The translations under genes were made by a program, and so were the position numbers. A stretch of DNA of 64,000 nt from the NCBI RefSeq assembly GCF_003634935.1, contig NZ_RBXO01000001.1:2877501-2941500 (forward strand). Reading direction: 5' to 3'. The number at the start of each line of letters is the position of its first letter. Within the stretch, counting starts at the first letter, position 1. The notes beneath the pieces were generated by a model. That model ran no database searches, was not told where the DNA came from, and was given only the letters and a program-made list of their open reading frames with translations. Shown here piece by piece: positions 26,216 to 35,022 of this stretch. This DNA comes from Saccharothrix australiensis. Its GTDB lineage: Bacteria > Actinomycetota > Actinomycetes > Mycobacteriales > Pseudonocardiaceae.

Positions 26216-27856
26216 GGCTCTGGCACGTAGTCGGTGGTGACGCGAAGTAGCCGATCACGATCATGATCTTGTGATGGATGTCGACTCCCTCGTGGGAACG
26301 GTGTTTTCCGGGCTGTCGGCGCTGGTCGTCCAGGACGTGGCGGACAGTGGCGACATGGTGGTGGTCACGGCCCGCACTCGGGATTCGACCGTACCGTGTC
26401 CCGGGTGCGGGACCGCGACGGCGAAGGTGCACGGGTATCACCGTCGGGCTGTGAAGGACGTGCCGGTCGACGGCCGTCAGGTCGTCGTGCACCTGCGCGC
26501 CCGGCGACTGGCCTGCCCGGATCGGCACTGCCCGCGGCAGACCTTCCGGGAACAGATTCCCGGACTGCTGGAACGCCACCAGCGCCGCACGGTGCGGCTC
26601 GTGCGGCAGATTTCCCAGGTGGCGCGGGAGTTATGCGGTCGGGCGGCAGCACGCCTGACCGACCTCCTCGCCATGCCCGCCTCCCGCAGCACGGCGTTAC
26701 GTCGTCTACGACGCCTGCCGCTACCGGAATTGACCGTCCCGCGGGTGATCGGCGTGGACGACTTCGCCCTGCGCCGCCGGCACCGCTACGCCACGATCGT
26801 CATCGACGCCGAGACCGGTCGACGTGTCGCGGTGCTGCCCGGCCGCGACGCCGCCACCCTGGAGGCCTGGTTGCGCGGGAATCCCGGTGTCGAGGTCGTG
26901 TGCCGGGACGGCTCGGCCACCTACGCCGAGGCCGTCCGCCGAGCCCTGCCCGACGCGGTGCAGGTCAGTGACCGATGGCACCTGTGGCGCAACCTCTGCG
27001 ACAAGGTCCTGGTCGAGGTCCGTGCGCACGCCGGGTGTTGGGCCACGGTCAACCCGTCCCGCCCCGGCGGGGTTCACGAGCAGACCGTCCGCGAACGCTG
27101 GAACAAGGTCCACGAGCTGCTCGGTCAGGGGGTCGGCCTGCTCGACTGCGCACGGCGCCTGGGCGTGGCCCTGAACACCGTCAAACGCTACGCCCGCATG
27201 CCCGAACCCCAGACCCTGCGCATCGCCCCTACCCACCGCCCGACGCTGGTCGACCCCTACCGCGACCCCTACCGCGACCACCTGCGCGCCCACCGCGCGG
27301 CCGACTCCGCGGTCCCGGTCACCCGCCTGCTCGCCGAGATCCGCGAGTCGGGCTACACCGGCAGCGCCAACCTGCTGGTCCGCTACCTCAGCCAGGGCCG
27401 CGCCGAAGGCGAGCGCCCTGTCACCACCTCCCGCCACGCAAGCAGCCTCCTGCTCACCAAACCCGAGAACCTGCGCCCGAAGGACACGGAGTTGTCGGAG
27501 AAGATCACCGCGGCCTGCCCGGAGATGACCGCACTCGCCGACCTGGTGCGCGGCTTCGCCGCCCTGCTGACACCCGCCGCGGGCAACGACGCGAAACTCA
27601 CCGAGTGGATCACGGCGGCCCGCACCGCGAATCTGCCGCATCTACGCAGTTTCACCAACGGCCTGGAGATCGACCGGTCCGCCGTGGACGCCGCCGTGAT
27701 CCTGCCCTACCACAACGGCCGCACCGAAGGCGTCAACACCCGCACCAAAAGGATCATAAGACAGATGCACGGACGCGCCGGATTCGACCTCCTCCGCCGC
27801 CGCATCCTCCTACCCTGACAGATACTCGGCGTCACCACCGACTACGGGCCAGAGCC
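26216..27856 (+). mobile_element. ISL3-family insertion sequence, complete
   Basis: Inverted repeats of 28 bp with one mismatch (26216-26243 and 27829-27856) bound a 1,641-bp element with a single transposase. The flanks are AAACGAGT (26208-26215) and AAACGAGC (27857-27864), an 8-bp target duplication matching at seven of eight positions, as expected for ISL3. Confidence 0.92.
26274..27818 (+). CDS. ISL3-family transposase
   Basis: A 514-residue protein (ATG 26274; GTG 26271 possible). N-terminal zinc finger PCPGCGTATAKVHGYHRRAV and CPDRHCPRQTF, a helix-turn-helix region, then the DDE core with VIGVDDFALRRRHRYATIVI (first Asp), CRDGSATYAEAVRRALPDAV (second Asp) and LPYHNGRTEGVNTRTKRIIR (final Glu). 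Length and motif order are typical of full-length ISL3 transposases, so the element looks active. Confidence 0.92.
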   Translation: MDVDSLVGTVFSGLSALVVQDVADSGDMVVVTARTRDSTVPCPGCGTATAKVHGYHRRAVKDVPVDGRQVVVHLRARRLACPDRHCPRQTFREQIPGLLERHQRRTVRLVRQISQVARELCGRAAARLTDLLAMPASRSTALRRLRRLPLPELTVPRVIGVDDFALRRRHRYATIVIDAETGRRVAVLPGRDAATLEAWLRGNPGVEVVCRDGSATYAEAVRRALPDAVQVSDRWHLWRNLCDKVLVEVRAHAGCWATVNPSRPGGVHEQTVRERWNKVHELLGQGVGLLDCARRLGVALNTVKRYARMPEPQTLRIAPTHRPTLVDPYRDPYRDHLRAHRAADSAVPVTRLLAEIRESGYTGSANLLVRYLSQGRAEGERPVTTSRHASSLLLTKPENLRPKDTELSEKITAACPEMTALADLVRGFAALLTPAAGNDAKLTEWITAARTANLPHLRSFTNGLEIDRSAVDAAVILPYHNGRTEGVNTRTKRIIRQMHGRAGFDLLRRRILLP

Positions 27857-27880
27857 AAACGAGCGGTGTGACTCCCGGTC

Positions 27881-28447
27881 ATGGAAGTACACCCGATGAC
27901 CGAGATGGTGTCCGGCGTGGAACGTACTGAGGACCCGAAGTCCGGGACCGCCATGGATGGCCTGGATGAGCAGCTGGTCGACCAACTGGTCGGCCAGGCC
28001 CGCGCCGGCGGGCTGAAGTTGACCGGTGAGGGCGGGGTGCTCCAGCGGCTGACCAGGCGGCTGCTGGAGTCCGCCCTGGAAGGTGGGATCACCGACCACC
28101 TGGGCTACGACGAGCACGACCCGGCCGGTCGCGGTACCGGTGACTCGCGCAACGGCACCCGCTCCAAGACCGTGCTCACCGACGCGGGACCCGTGGAGAT
28201 CGACGTGCCGTGCGACCGCGACGCCGAGTTCGAACCCCGGATCGCGGCCAAGCGGCACAAGCGGCTCACCGGCGTCGACGAGATGGTCGTCCCGTTGTCC
28301 GCCAAGGGCCTGACCACCGGTGGGATCTCCGCGCACCCGGCCGAGGTCCACGGCGCGGAGGTGTCTCGTCAGACGATCTCCACGATCACCGACAAGGTGG
28401 TCGAGGGCATGATCGAATGGCGAAACCGACCTCTCGACCCGGCTTGA
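27881..28447 (+). pseudogene. 5' fragment of an IS256-family transposase
   Basis: Starts MEVHPMTEMVSGVERTED and contains LTRRLLESALEGGITDHLGY, NGTRSKTVLTDAGPVEIDVP and SRQTISTITDKVVEGMIEW. These are the first ~185 residues of an IS256/MULE-type transposase (normally over 400). The frame ends at 28447, where IS30 sequence starts. The catalytic triad region is missing. Confidence 0.8.
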
Positions 28448-28489
28448 GTTCCATCGGTGGTTGCGAACGTCCTCGGGAGGGATGTTCGT

Positions 28490-28842
28490 ATGCCGCGTTG
28501 GGCACCCAACATGTTGCCGTTGTCGGTGAGGAAGCGGTACTTCGAGCTGCTGCGTCAGGGTTACAAAGGTACTGCGACGGCGTGTGTGGTCGGTGTGTCG
28601 ACCAGCTACGGGTGGCTGTGGTTCCTCGATGCTGGCGGCGTGCTCGTCGATGACCCCGGCCCGATCTCACAGCGCTTCCTCACCCAGGACGACCGGATCA
28701 CCATCGCCGATGGGCTACAGGCCAGGCACGAGGTCAAGACCATCGCGGCCATGATCGGCCGCAGTGTGCAGACGGTCTACCGGGAGATCACCCGCAACAG
28801 CAAACCCGACGGCCGCTACAACCCCTGGTGGGCGCACAACTA
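28490..28842 (+). pseudogene. 5' fragment of an IS30-family transposase
   Basis: MPRWAPNMLPLSVRKRYFEL, YKGTATACVVGVSTSYGWLW and MIGRSVQTVYREITRNSKPD, then GRYNPWWAHN at the IS-C boundary. The helix-turn-helix of IS30 is intact, but the DDE core is cut off by IS-C copy 2. The continuation is not in the window. Confidence 0.8.
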
Positions 28843-29870
28843 GGTCGTGTTTCAAAGGTGAGGTGGCCGGCGGCGTGTCGGTAGCCGGAACATGGCGAGG
28901 TCTCCGGTAAGTGGTTTAGCGACCAAGCACAACCGCAGTACCGGAGACCTGGTGGCCGGCGTAGCGGCAGTGGGGCGGGCTGATCTGACCGACGCGCAGT
29001 GGGCGGTGCTGCAACCGTTGCTGCCCGTCGGTGCCAAGCCGGGCCGTCCGCCGAAGTGGAGCAAGCGGCAGTTGGTCGACGGTATCCGGTGGCGGGTGCG
29101 TGTCGGTGCCCCGTGGCGTGACGTCCCGCCCGACTACGGCCCCTGGCAGACACCGTGTACGGGCTGTTCCGACGTTGGCAGTGGACGGGGGTCCGGCAGG
29201 CGATCCTGACGGCGTTGCGGGCCCGCGCCGATGCCGCCGGGTCGATCGTGTGGGACGTGAGCGTGGATTCCACGATCACGCGGGCGCACCAGCATGCCGC
29301 CGGTGCGCGTAAAAGGGGGATCTGCAGGTCGAACCGCCCGACACCCCGACCGGCGGGACCGAACCCGACGATCACGGGTTGGGGCGGTCGCGGGGCGGCT
29401 GGACCAGCAAGCTGCACCTGGCCCGCGAACAACGGCGGCGGCCGTTGTTCGCTGCTGGCACCGCGGGGCAGCGGGGTGACGGCCCACAGTTCGTCCCGGT
29501 GATCGAGCGGATCCCGGTGCCGCGCGTCGGCCCCGGCCGGGCACGAACCCGACCGGACCGGGTCCTGGCGGACAAGGCCCACAGCTCCCAGGCCAACCGC
29601 GCCTACCTGCGACACCGAGGGATCAAGGCGACCATCGACCAGCCCCGCGACCAAGCCGCCCACCGCAAGGCCAAAGGCTCCCAAGGCGGGCGGCCACCGA
29701 CGATCGACCGGGACGTCTACAAGCAGCGCCACGCCGTCGAGTGCGGCATCAACCTGCTCAAGCAGCACCGGGCGGTAGCCACCCGCTAAGACAAACTCGC
29801 CGTCCGCTACCAGGCCACCATCGACCTCGCCGCCATCAACATCTGGCTACGCCACATCTGAAACATAACC
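28843..29870 (+). mobile_element. IS5-family element 'IS-C', copy 2, full length
   Basis: Terminal repeats GGTCGTGTTTCA (from 28843) and TGAAACATAACC (ending 29870) match at 10 of 12 positions. TA flanks both ends. The element is 1,028 bp with transposase frames on the plus strand, in opposite orientation to copy 1. The left flank is IS30 and the right flank is the IS3 5' half, so the two flanks do not belong together (see inversion finding). Confidence 0.88.
28892..29789 (+). pseudogene. IS-C transposase, copy 2 (three frames)
   Basis: Frames 28892-29209 (DUF4096-like domain, RVRVGAPWRDVPPDYGPWQT), 29155-29502 (SIVWDVSVDSTITRAHQHAA, first catalytic Asp) and 29379-29789 ([35 protein letters not shown], second Asp and Glu) together encode one IS5 transposase. 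The AAAAGGGGG run at 29311-29319 can provide the second frame change. The first junction requires correcting ACACC to ACC and looks like a mutation, shared with copy 1. Confidence 0.7.
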
Positions 29871-30287
29871 TAGGCGCTGGGTGTAGCGCACGGCGAGGTA
29901 CTGCGTTCCGAGGTCGGAATGGTGGATCAGGTCGCTGGTGTCCTGGCTGGCGCAGGCACGGGTCAGCGACGTGGAGAGCTGCCGACCGACGACGCGGCGC
30001 GAGTACACGTCGAGCACGAACGCGGCGTAGACCCAGCCGGTGAAGGTGCGGATGTAGGCGATGTCGGCGACCCACAGATGGTTCGGCACCGGGGCGGCGA
30101 AGGATCGCCTGACAAGGTACGGGCGCGGGTCTCTACCCTTGCCGCTGCGGGTGGTGCGCGGGGTCTTCAGCCGGGAAATCCCTTGCCGCCCAGCGGATTT
30201 CATCAGGCGGGCGACAGTGCAGCAAGCGACCGCACGGCCCGCACCCCGCCTTTGTGGGCCAGCTCGGTGTGGATCTTGCGCACGCCG
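29871..30287 (-). pseudogene. 5'/middle part of an IS3-family transposase (orfB)
   Basis: The minus strand reads GVRKIHTELAHKGG, SAGRQGISRLKTPRTTRSGK, NHLWVADIAYIRTFTGWVYA, VLDVYSRRVVGRQLSTSL and LIHHSDLGTQYLAVRYTQRL, ending at IS-C copy 2. A frame change and a short internal deletion (after STSL) are visible. The reading frame would continue directly into 14483-14755 (AEASAVASVG...), now 15 kb away and inverted. Confidence 0.8.
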
Positions 30288-30631
30288 CGGCTCGTGGTCG
30301 CTCGGGCCTCTATTCGCGCCACGGTCTGCTGGTGCCGGTGCGCTCCCCGGTGCAGCACCACCCGACGGGTCTCCGCCTCGGCGTGCAACTGACGCGCCAA
30401 CTCGACCAGCTCGACCTGGGTCTCCCTGGTCGCGGACAGCTCCGCGACCAGGCGCTCCACGTCGGTCACGGACGGGAGGAGCATGCCGTTCTCGATCTTC
30501 GACAGCTTCGATTGGCTCATCCCGGTCGCCCGCGCGGTGGCCGTGCCGGTCATCTTGGCCTCCGTGCGCAGCCTGCGCAGCTCCTGCGAGAGCCGTTCTC
30601 GGGCCAGCCGCGAGCGTTCCGGCGCGGTCAT
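30203..30631 (-). CDS. XRE-family regulator, C-terminus replaced by IS3 sequence
   Basis: ATG 30631 starts MTAPERSRLARERLSQELRR; an HTH_31 domain follows (TGTATARATGMSQSKLSKIE NGMLLPS). The usual continuation in this actinomycete family, ARQLHAEAETRRVVLHRGAH, is present. At about residue 115 (EARATT) the frame runs into IS3 transposase sequence (GVRKIHTELAHKGG), so the ligand-like DUF5753 domain is lost. The HTH could still be made as a truncated repressor. It is the last gene of the minus-strand cluster 30.2-36.1 kb. Confidence 0.65.
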   Translation of the reverse strand: MTAPERSRLARERLSQELRRLRTEAKMTGTATARATGMSQSKLSKIENGMLLPSVTDVERLVAELSATRETQVELVELARQLHAEAETRRVVLHRGAHRHQQTVARIEARATTSRGVRKIHTELAHKGGVRAVRSLAALSPA

Positions 30632-30677
30632 GCCGTGGGTCCTGGTCGGCGGGAGTCGCGATCGGCGGCCACGGCGG

Positions 30678-31509
30678 TCAGCACGATGTCGGCCGGCGAC
30701 CGCCAGCCGGTCGATGTGCCGGGATGGGCCGGGCCCGGGCCCGGCCCATCCCGGGCCGGGGCTGGGGCTCATGGTCCTTCCGGGGGGTGTGCGGTGCAGG
30801 GCGGGCGGAGGGTGCAGGGTGCGGTCGATCCGTCCGGGCTGCGCTGTGCCGGTCCTCGTCGCGGGGGTCGCCGGTACCGCCGCGACCACGTCGTCGAGCC
30901 GCTCGGCGAACCGGCGGCGGACGTCGCCAGCGTCGGCGGCCGGGCCGGGCTCCCCGACGTGGTGGCGGTCCGGGAGGCGGTGTGCGCGGTCGCACGACCA
31001 GCGAGGTACCCGTGTCGGCCTGCGCGCTCACCTGCTGCGGTCCTGGCATGGCGGCCTGGGGGACGGAGTCGACCAGCGCGGATAGTTCCGGTGCCCAGAG
31101 GCCGCCGGGTCGGCGGCCGGTGCTCAGCGCCGCGACGCCCACCGCGACCCCCGCGACGGCCGCCGGGAGAGCGGGGAGCAGGCATCAGCGCGGTGACCAG
31201 GTAGGAGCCCGTCAGCGTCGCCCTGAGCCACCACAGGAGGCTGCCGGTCGGCGCCGGCTGCGGGGTCTCGCGCCACACGATGGCCACGGCCAGCCACACC
31301 GTCTCGGTGGTCATCAGCGCGGCCGTGGCGACGGCCGTGAGCACCGGCTGGTGCGCGATCTCCAGCGCGGCGACCACGCGCAGCCCGAGCGGGAAGGCCA
31401 CCGTCACCGCAGGCGGCAGCCGGTGGGCCGTCGTCGTCGCGGTGCGGCGGGCCGGTGTCCTGGTGGCCTCGGGTGGGCTGTGGTGCGGTCGGGTCCGGTC
31501 GGTGCTCAT
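30678..31509 (-). pseudogene. Putative membrane protein, frameshifted
   Basis: From ATG 31509 (MSTDRTRPHHSPPEATRTPA) there are hydrophobic segments around AVTVAFPLGLRVVAALEIAH, LTAVATAALMTTETVWLAVA and LWWLRATLTGSYLVTALM. The sequence continues in another frame as LLPALPAAVAGVAVGVAALS then PELSALVDSVPQAAMPGPQQ, running to 30678 with a Pro/Arg-rich tail. The frame change is near 31175. The family is not recognised. Confidence 0.4.
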
Positions 31510-31547
31510 CGATGCCTCTCGGTCGCGGTGTGGACGGGTCGGGTCGG

Positions 31548-32591
31548 TCATCGTCGGCCGCGGGGGCGCCCAGGACGGTGAACTCCGCGTCGCGCGGGGG
31601 TCGGAGGCCGTGGGATGCGGCGTCGATCAGCTCGGTCACGTGGCGCCAGCGGCGGGCCAGACCGCTGTGGATGGTGTGCGGCAGTCCCGTGGCGCCGGCG
31701 TCGGTGCGGACCGCGGTCAGGATCTTGTGGGTGCGGGTCCAGACGGCCTGCGCCTGCGGGAGGCCGTGGCGGCGGTGGCGCAGGTGGCGCAGGTGGCCGA
31801 GGGTGAGCAGGGCGTCGACGCGGACGGTGATCACGTCGCGGCCGGTGTGGCGGTGGACGGCGCTGCACAGCACGGCGTCGGCGTCGTCCCGCATCGCGAA
31901 CAGCAGCTCGCCCCCGTCCGACGTCGGCCGCTGCACGCTGCGCGGCGGCGGCGTCGCGGTCGGGGTGGTGCCGCAGGCGGTCGAGGATCGCGTACAGGCG
32001 GTGCAGCGCCTGCCCGTGATCCCCGCAGGCCGCGTCCAGGCGGGCGCAGCGCCACAGGGCCGGCAGCAGCTCCGCGGACGGTGTGGCGCGCAGCGCGGCC
32101 AGCGCCCGGTCGCGGTAGCACCTGGCCCGGTGCAGGCGGCCGGCGGTGATGTGTCGCCACGCGGCCAGCTCGCCCAGCACGGCGGTCGCGACGGTCCGGC
32201 CCGCAGCCTGCGCGGCGGTGGTCGCGGCGTCGGTGATTAGGGCGCTCCATCCCGTGGCGGTGGCGGGGCTGGCGAGCAGCAGCAGCCGGATCGCCAGCCC
32301 GATGACCGCCGCGTCATCGCGCAGCCTCACGGCGTCGATGACCGCAGTGGCCAGGTCCCGGTGGTGGCGGTCGATCCAGGCGGCGGCTGCAGCGGCGCGG
32401 TCCGAGGTGTCCGGCCGCACCGGCGCGGCGATCGCCGGGTCGGTCATCAGCGCGGTGATCAGGGATCGCACGGTCGGGCGGGGCGCGCCGGGCAGGACGA
32501 ACACCTCGCCGCACGTCCGGTCGAGCAGGGTGATCAGGTCCTGCGTGGCCGGCGGCCGGGCCGGCAGTCGGGTGCGCGGTCGGGTAGTCAT
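31548..32591 (-). CDS. Hypothetical helical protein, probably frameshifted near its middle
   Basis: ATG 32591 (MTTRPRTRLPARPPATQDLI). The first ~215 residues look like a real all-helical, TPR-like protein (SLITALMTDPAIAAPV, GLAIRLLLLASPATATGWSA, HRARCYRDRALAALRATPSA, LDAACGDHGQALHRLYAILD). After QRAA the open frame becomes Arg/Pro-rich. The neighbouring frame from 31936 (SDGGELLFAMRDDADAVLCS, VHRHTGRDVITVRVDALLTL) carries the protein-like continuation, so a frameshift near 31940 is likely. Coordinates are those of the uninterrupted frame. The function is unknown. Confidence 0.45.
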   Translation of the reverse strand: MTTRPRTRLPARPPATQDLITLLDRTCGEVFVLPGAPRPTVRSLITALMTDPAIAAPVRPDTSDRAAAAAAWIDRHHRDLATAVIDAVRLRDDAAVIGLAIRLLLLASPATATGWSALITDAATTAAQAAGRTVATAVLGELAAWRHITAGRLHRARCYRDRALAALRATPSAELLPALWRCARLDAACGDHGQALHRLYAILDRLRHHPDRDAAAAQRAAADVGRGRAAVRDAGRRRRRAVQRRPPPHRPRRDHRPRRRPAHPRPPAPPAPPPPRPPAGAGRLDPHPQDPDRGPHRRRRHGTAAHHPQRSGPPLAPRDRADRRRIPRPPTPARRGVHRPGRPRGRR

Positions 32592-32650
32592 GGCGGTCCT
32601 CGGTCGGGGCTGTCGGGCCGGTGTCCGGTCCGGTGTGGCGGGTGGCGCGT

Positions 32651-33599
32651 TCAGTGCCCGCCACGCAGCCGGTCGAGCCGGGCGCGGACGGCGCCACAGG
32701 CCGGTGTGGACGAGACGGGGTCGGCGGGCGGGTCGGCGGGCGCGGCGCGGGCCAGGCACGCCGCGACCGGCGGCGCGAGGGCCTGCGGTGTCCAGCCCGC
32801 GGTCGTGACCAGGGCGGCCAGATCGTCGGTGGCGTCGGGGTGGCCCACCGCGCCGGCGCGGTGGGCCACCCCGAGGACCGAGCCCGCTGGCACCAGGCCG
32901 CGCCAGCCGGTCAGCACCCGCGCCAGCCCGGCGAGGTCGGCCAGGTGGTCGGCGAGCCCGACGGCCAGCAGCGCCACCGCCGCGTCGGGTGCTGGGGTCG
33001 CCGCCGAGGTGGTGATCGCGCGCCACGCCGCGTCCGGGTCGCCGGGGTCGGCCCGGACCGCGCCGTGCCGGCCGCCGGCCAGCAGGGTGCGCGCCAGCTC
33101 GTGGGTGATCGGGTCGGTGCCCAGGTACCACGCGCGCGGCGGTGTGGCCGTGCCGGTCCAGCGCCTCGTGCGACGCGTGGGTGGGCACGCCGACGGCGAG
33201 GTCGACCAGCACCCGCGCGCCGCGCCCGGCCAGTTCGACGGCGACCCCGCCCAGGCGACCGCGCAGCACCAGGTCCGGGCCGACGATCGTGACCAGCCCG
33301 GCGAGCACTGCCGGCAGCGGATGCCACGCCCGCAGCACCAGCTCGACCGCCGCCGCCGCGAGCACCGCCAGGCTCCACCGGGACCGGCGCGCGAGCCGCC
33401 CGACCGCATCACGTCGCCAGGCACCGCCCGCCTCCGCGAGGAGGGTGATCCTGAGCCCCGGCGCCAGCAGCACGTGGATCAACGCCACGACGATCGCCAC
33501 CTCCAACGCCACTCGGGCGACGGGGGTGTCGACCACGACGCCGACGGCGTAGGGCGATGTCGCGCGGACAGCGCTGGCGAGGAGGGAGGCGGGACTCAC
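32651..33599 (-). pseudogene. Membrane-anchored hypothetical protein, frameshifted
   Basis: Starts MSPASLLASAVRATSPYAVG at 33599 with transmembrane segments (ARVALEVAIVVALIHVLLAP, SLAVLAAAAVELVLRAWHPL, AVLAGLVTIVGPDLVL). Around 33140, in a CG-repeat tract, the coding signal moves to another frame and continues AWYLGTDPITHELARTLLAG, AVALLAVGLADHLADLAGLA and a C-terminal ACGAVRARLDRLRGGH to 32651. A two-base slip in the CGCGCG run explains it. No family recognised. Confidence 0.45.
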
Positions 33600-33638
33600 G
33601 GTGTGCGGCTCCGATGCGCTGGGACGAGACAGGGGTGA

Positions 33639-34697
33639 TCAGTGCCCGGCCGCGTCGCCGGGGCGGTCCTCGGCCAAGGCGTGCCGCGGACCGCGGGACA
33701 CACCCCCGCCGCCGTCGTCGGCGGGGGCCTGCCGGTGTCAGGGCGGCGGCCACGGCATGCCGGCCGTCCCACCGGTGCAGGTCGGCTGCGGCGCGCCGGT
33801 GATCGGCGGCCCGCCGGTGCTCGCCGAGAGCGTCGGCGCCCTCGGCGAGCACCTCCTCGAACCGCGCGAGGAAGAAGCGGTCCAGCTCCGGATCGGCGCG
33901 GGCCGTCGCGTCGCGCAACGCCGCCTGCGCCTCGTCGTGGCGGCTGGCGGCGATGAGAGTCCGGGCGAGCACGGTCGTGACGTGCAGCAGTTCGCGCCGC
34001 TGGCGCGGGTCCCGGACGATGGTCTCCACCGACCGGGTCGCGGCGGCGAGGGCGGCGTCGATCCGCCCGGTGGCGAGGTGCACCTCGGCGATGCCCCACC
34101 GGCGCCAGCCGACCGCGGTGTACGCGGGGACCTCGCGCCCGTCGGGTCCGGGCACGAGGCGGTTCCGGTCGGTCTCCAGCGCGGCGCGGAAGTCCACCAG
34201 CGCATGTCCGTGCTCGCGTAGTGTGAAGTGGACCCGGCTGCGGCCAGTTGCACCGCCCGCGTCGCCTCGTCCAGCGTCGCCCGCAGGGACTCCCCGGTGG
34301 CAGGGTTCACCAGCAGGCTCTGGGAGATCCAGCGCGCCAGCGGCGTCGCGACGGTGACGTGCGCGATCATGCCGCCGGCCCACTCGGTGGCCTGGACGGC
34401 GAGCAGCTGCACGTCGTACTGCTCGCGGTGCTGCAGCCGCCACTGCAGCGGGGCCCCACAGCCCACGCCGCACCGCCAAGCCTGAGCTCACTCGCGCAAC
34501 TCCAGTGCCGTGCGCTGGGCGGCGAGGATGGCCGGCAGCTCGGCATCGAACGCGCGCAACGCCTCGGCTTCCCTGACGAACACCGGCTCGGCGAACACCG
34601 ACCCGGCGCGTGGCGGGAGTGGACGCCACTTGCCCGGCTCCAGCGCTGCGGACACCGCGTAGGTCAGGTCGACCAGCCGCCCCACGACCCGGCACAA
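33639..34697 (-). pseudogene. TPR-like regulator-associated protein, multiply interrupted
   Basis: Frame pieces in order: VCRVVGRLVDLTYAVSAALE ... AAQRTALELRE followed by an in-frame TGA at 34488; then WRLQHREQYDVQLLAVQATE and SLLVNPATGESLRATLDEAT. After a frame change near 34225 come LREHGHALVDFRAALETDRN, GRIDAALAAATRSVETIVRD and ASRHDEAQAALRDATARADP, ending in a third frame as SRGPRHALAEDRPGDAAGH at 33639. The helical repeats look like TPRs. One nonsense and two frameshifts indicate decay or sequence error. Confidence 0.45.
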
Positions 34698-34713
34698 CGC
34701 CTGCCGCTCGGCC

Positions 34714-35022
34714 TCAGTGCCCGGAGCCGGGCCGGGTCGGACCGGGTCGGGTCGGACCGGGTCGGACCGGGTCGGGTCGGGTCGGACCGGGTCGGGTCGG
34801 GCGGAAGCGCGGAACGCATAGGGCCGGGTCGGGAACGCACCGGGCCGGGTCGGGCGGGTCGGCGGTGACGGTCAGGTCGCCGTGCTCGACCAGCTCGCGC
34901 AGGGCCGCGGTGGCGTCGCCGTTCAGCCCGGCGCAGGCCGAGCCGAGGCTGATGTCGTGGCCCGGCCTCAGATCGGGCACGTCGCGCAACAGCGCGACAT
35001 CACGGGAGTAGGACCAGGTCAT
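34714..35022 (-). CDS. Small protein with a repeat-encoded Pro-rich tail
   Basis: 102 residues from ATG 35022, whose ATGA overlaps the stop of the TPR gene upstream. The first ~50 residues are ordinary (MTWSYSRDVALLRDVPDLRP, GDATAALRELVEHGDLTVTA). The last ~35 residues are Thr-Arg-Pro-Gly-Pro repeats encoded by the tandem GGTCGGACCG array. No family recognised. The translational coupling suggests it belongs with the TPR gene. Confidence 0.5.
   Translation of the reverse strand: MTWSYSRDVALLRDVPDLRPGHDISLGSACAGLNGDATAALRELVEHGDLTVTADPPDPARCVPDPALCVPRFRPTRPGPTRPDPVRPGPTRPGPTRPGSGH
34728..34860. repeat. Short-period GGTCGG/ACCGG tandem array
   Basis: About 130 bases built from GGTCGGACCG and GGTCG units in irregular order, with two longer GGGCCGGGTCGGG-type units at the right end (34822-34860). 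It lies inside the 3' end of the 102-residue gene on the minus strand and encodes its Pro/Arg/Thr tail. Confidence 0.8.

Noticed and set aside
34728..34860. CRISPR-like or att repeat interpretation of the GGTCGG array
   Set aside because: Units are 5-10 bp without spacers and lie inside a reading frame, so a simple tandem repeat fits better.
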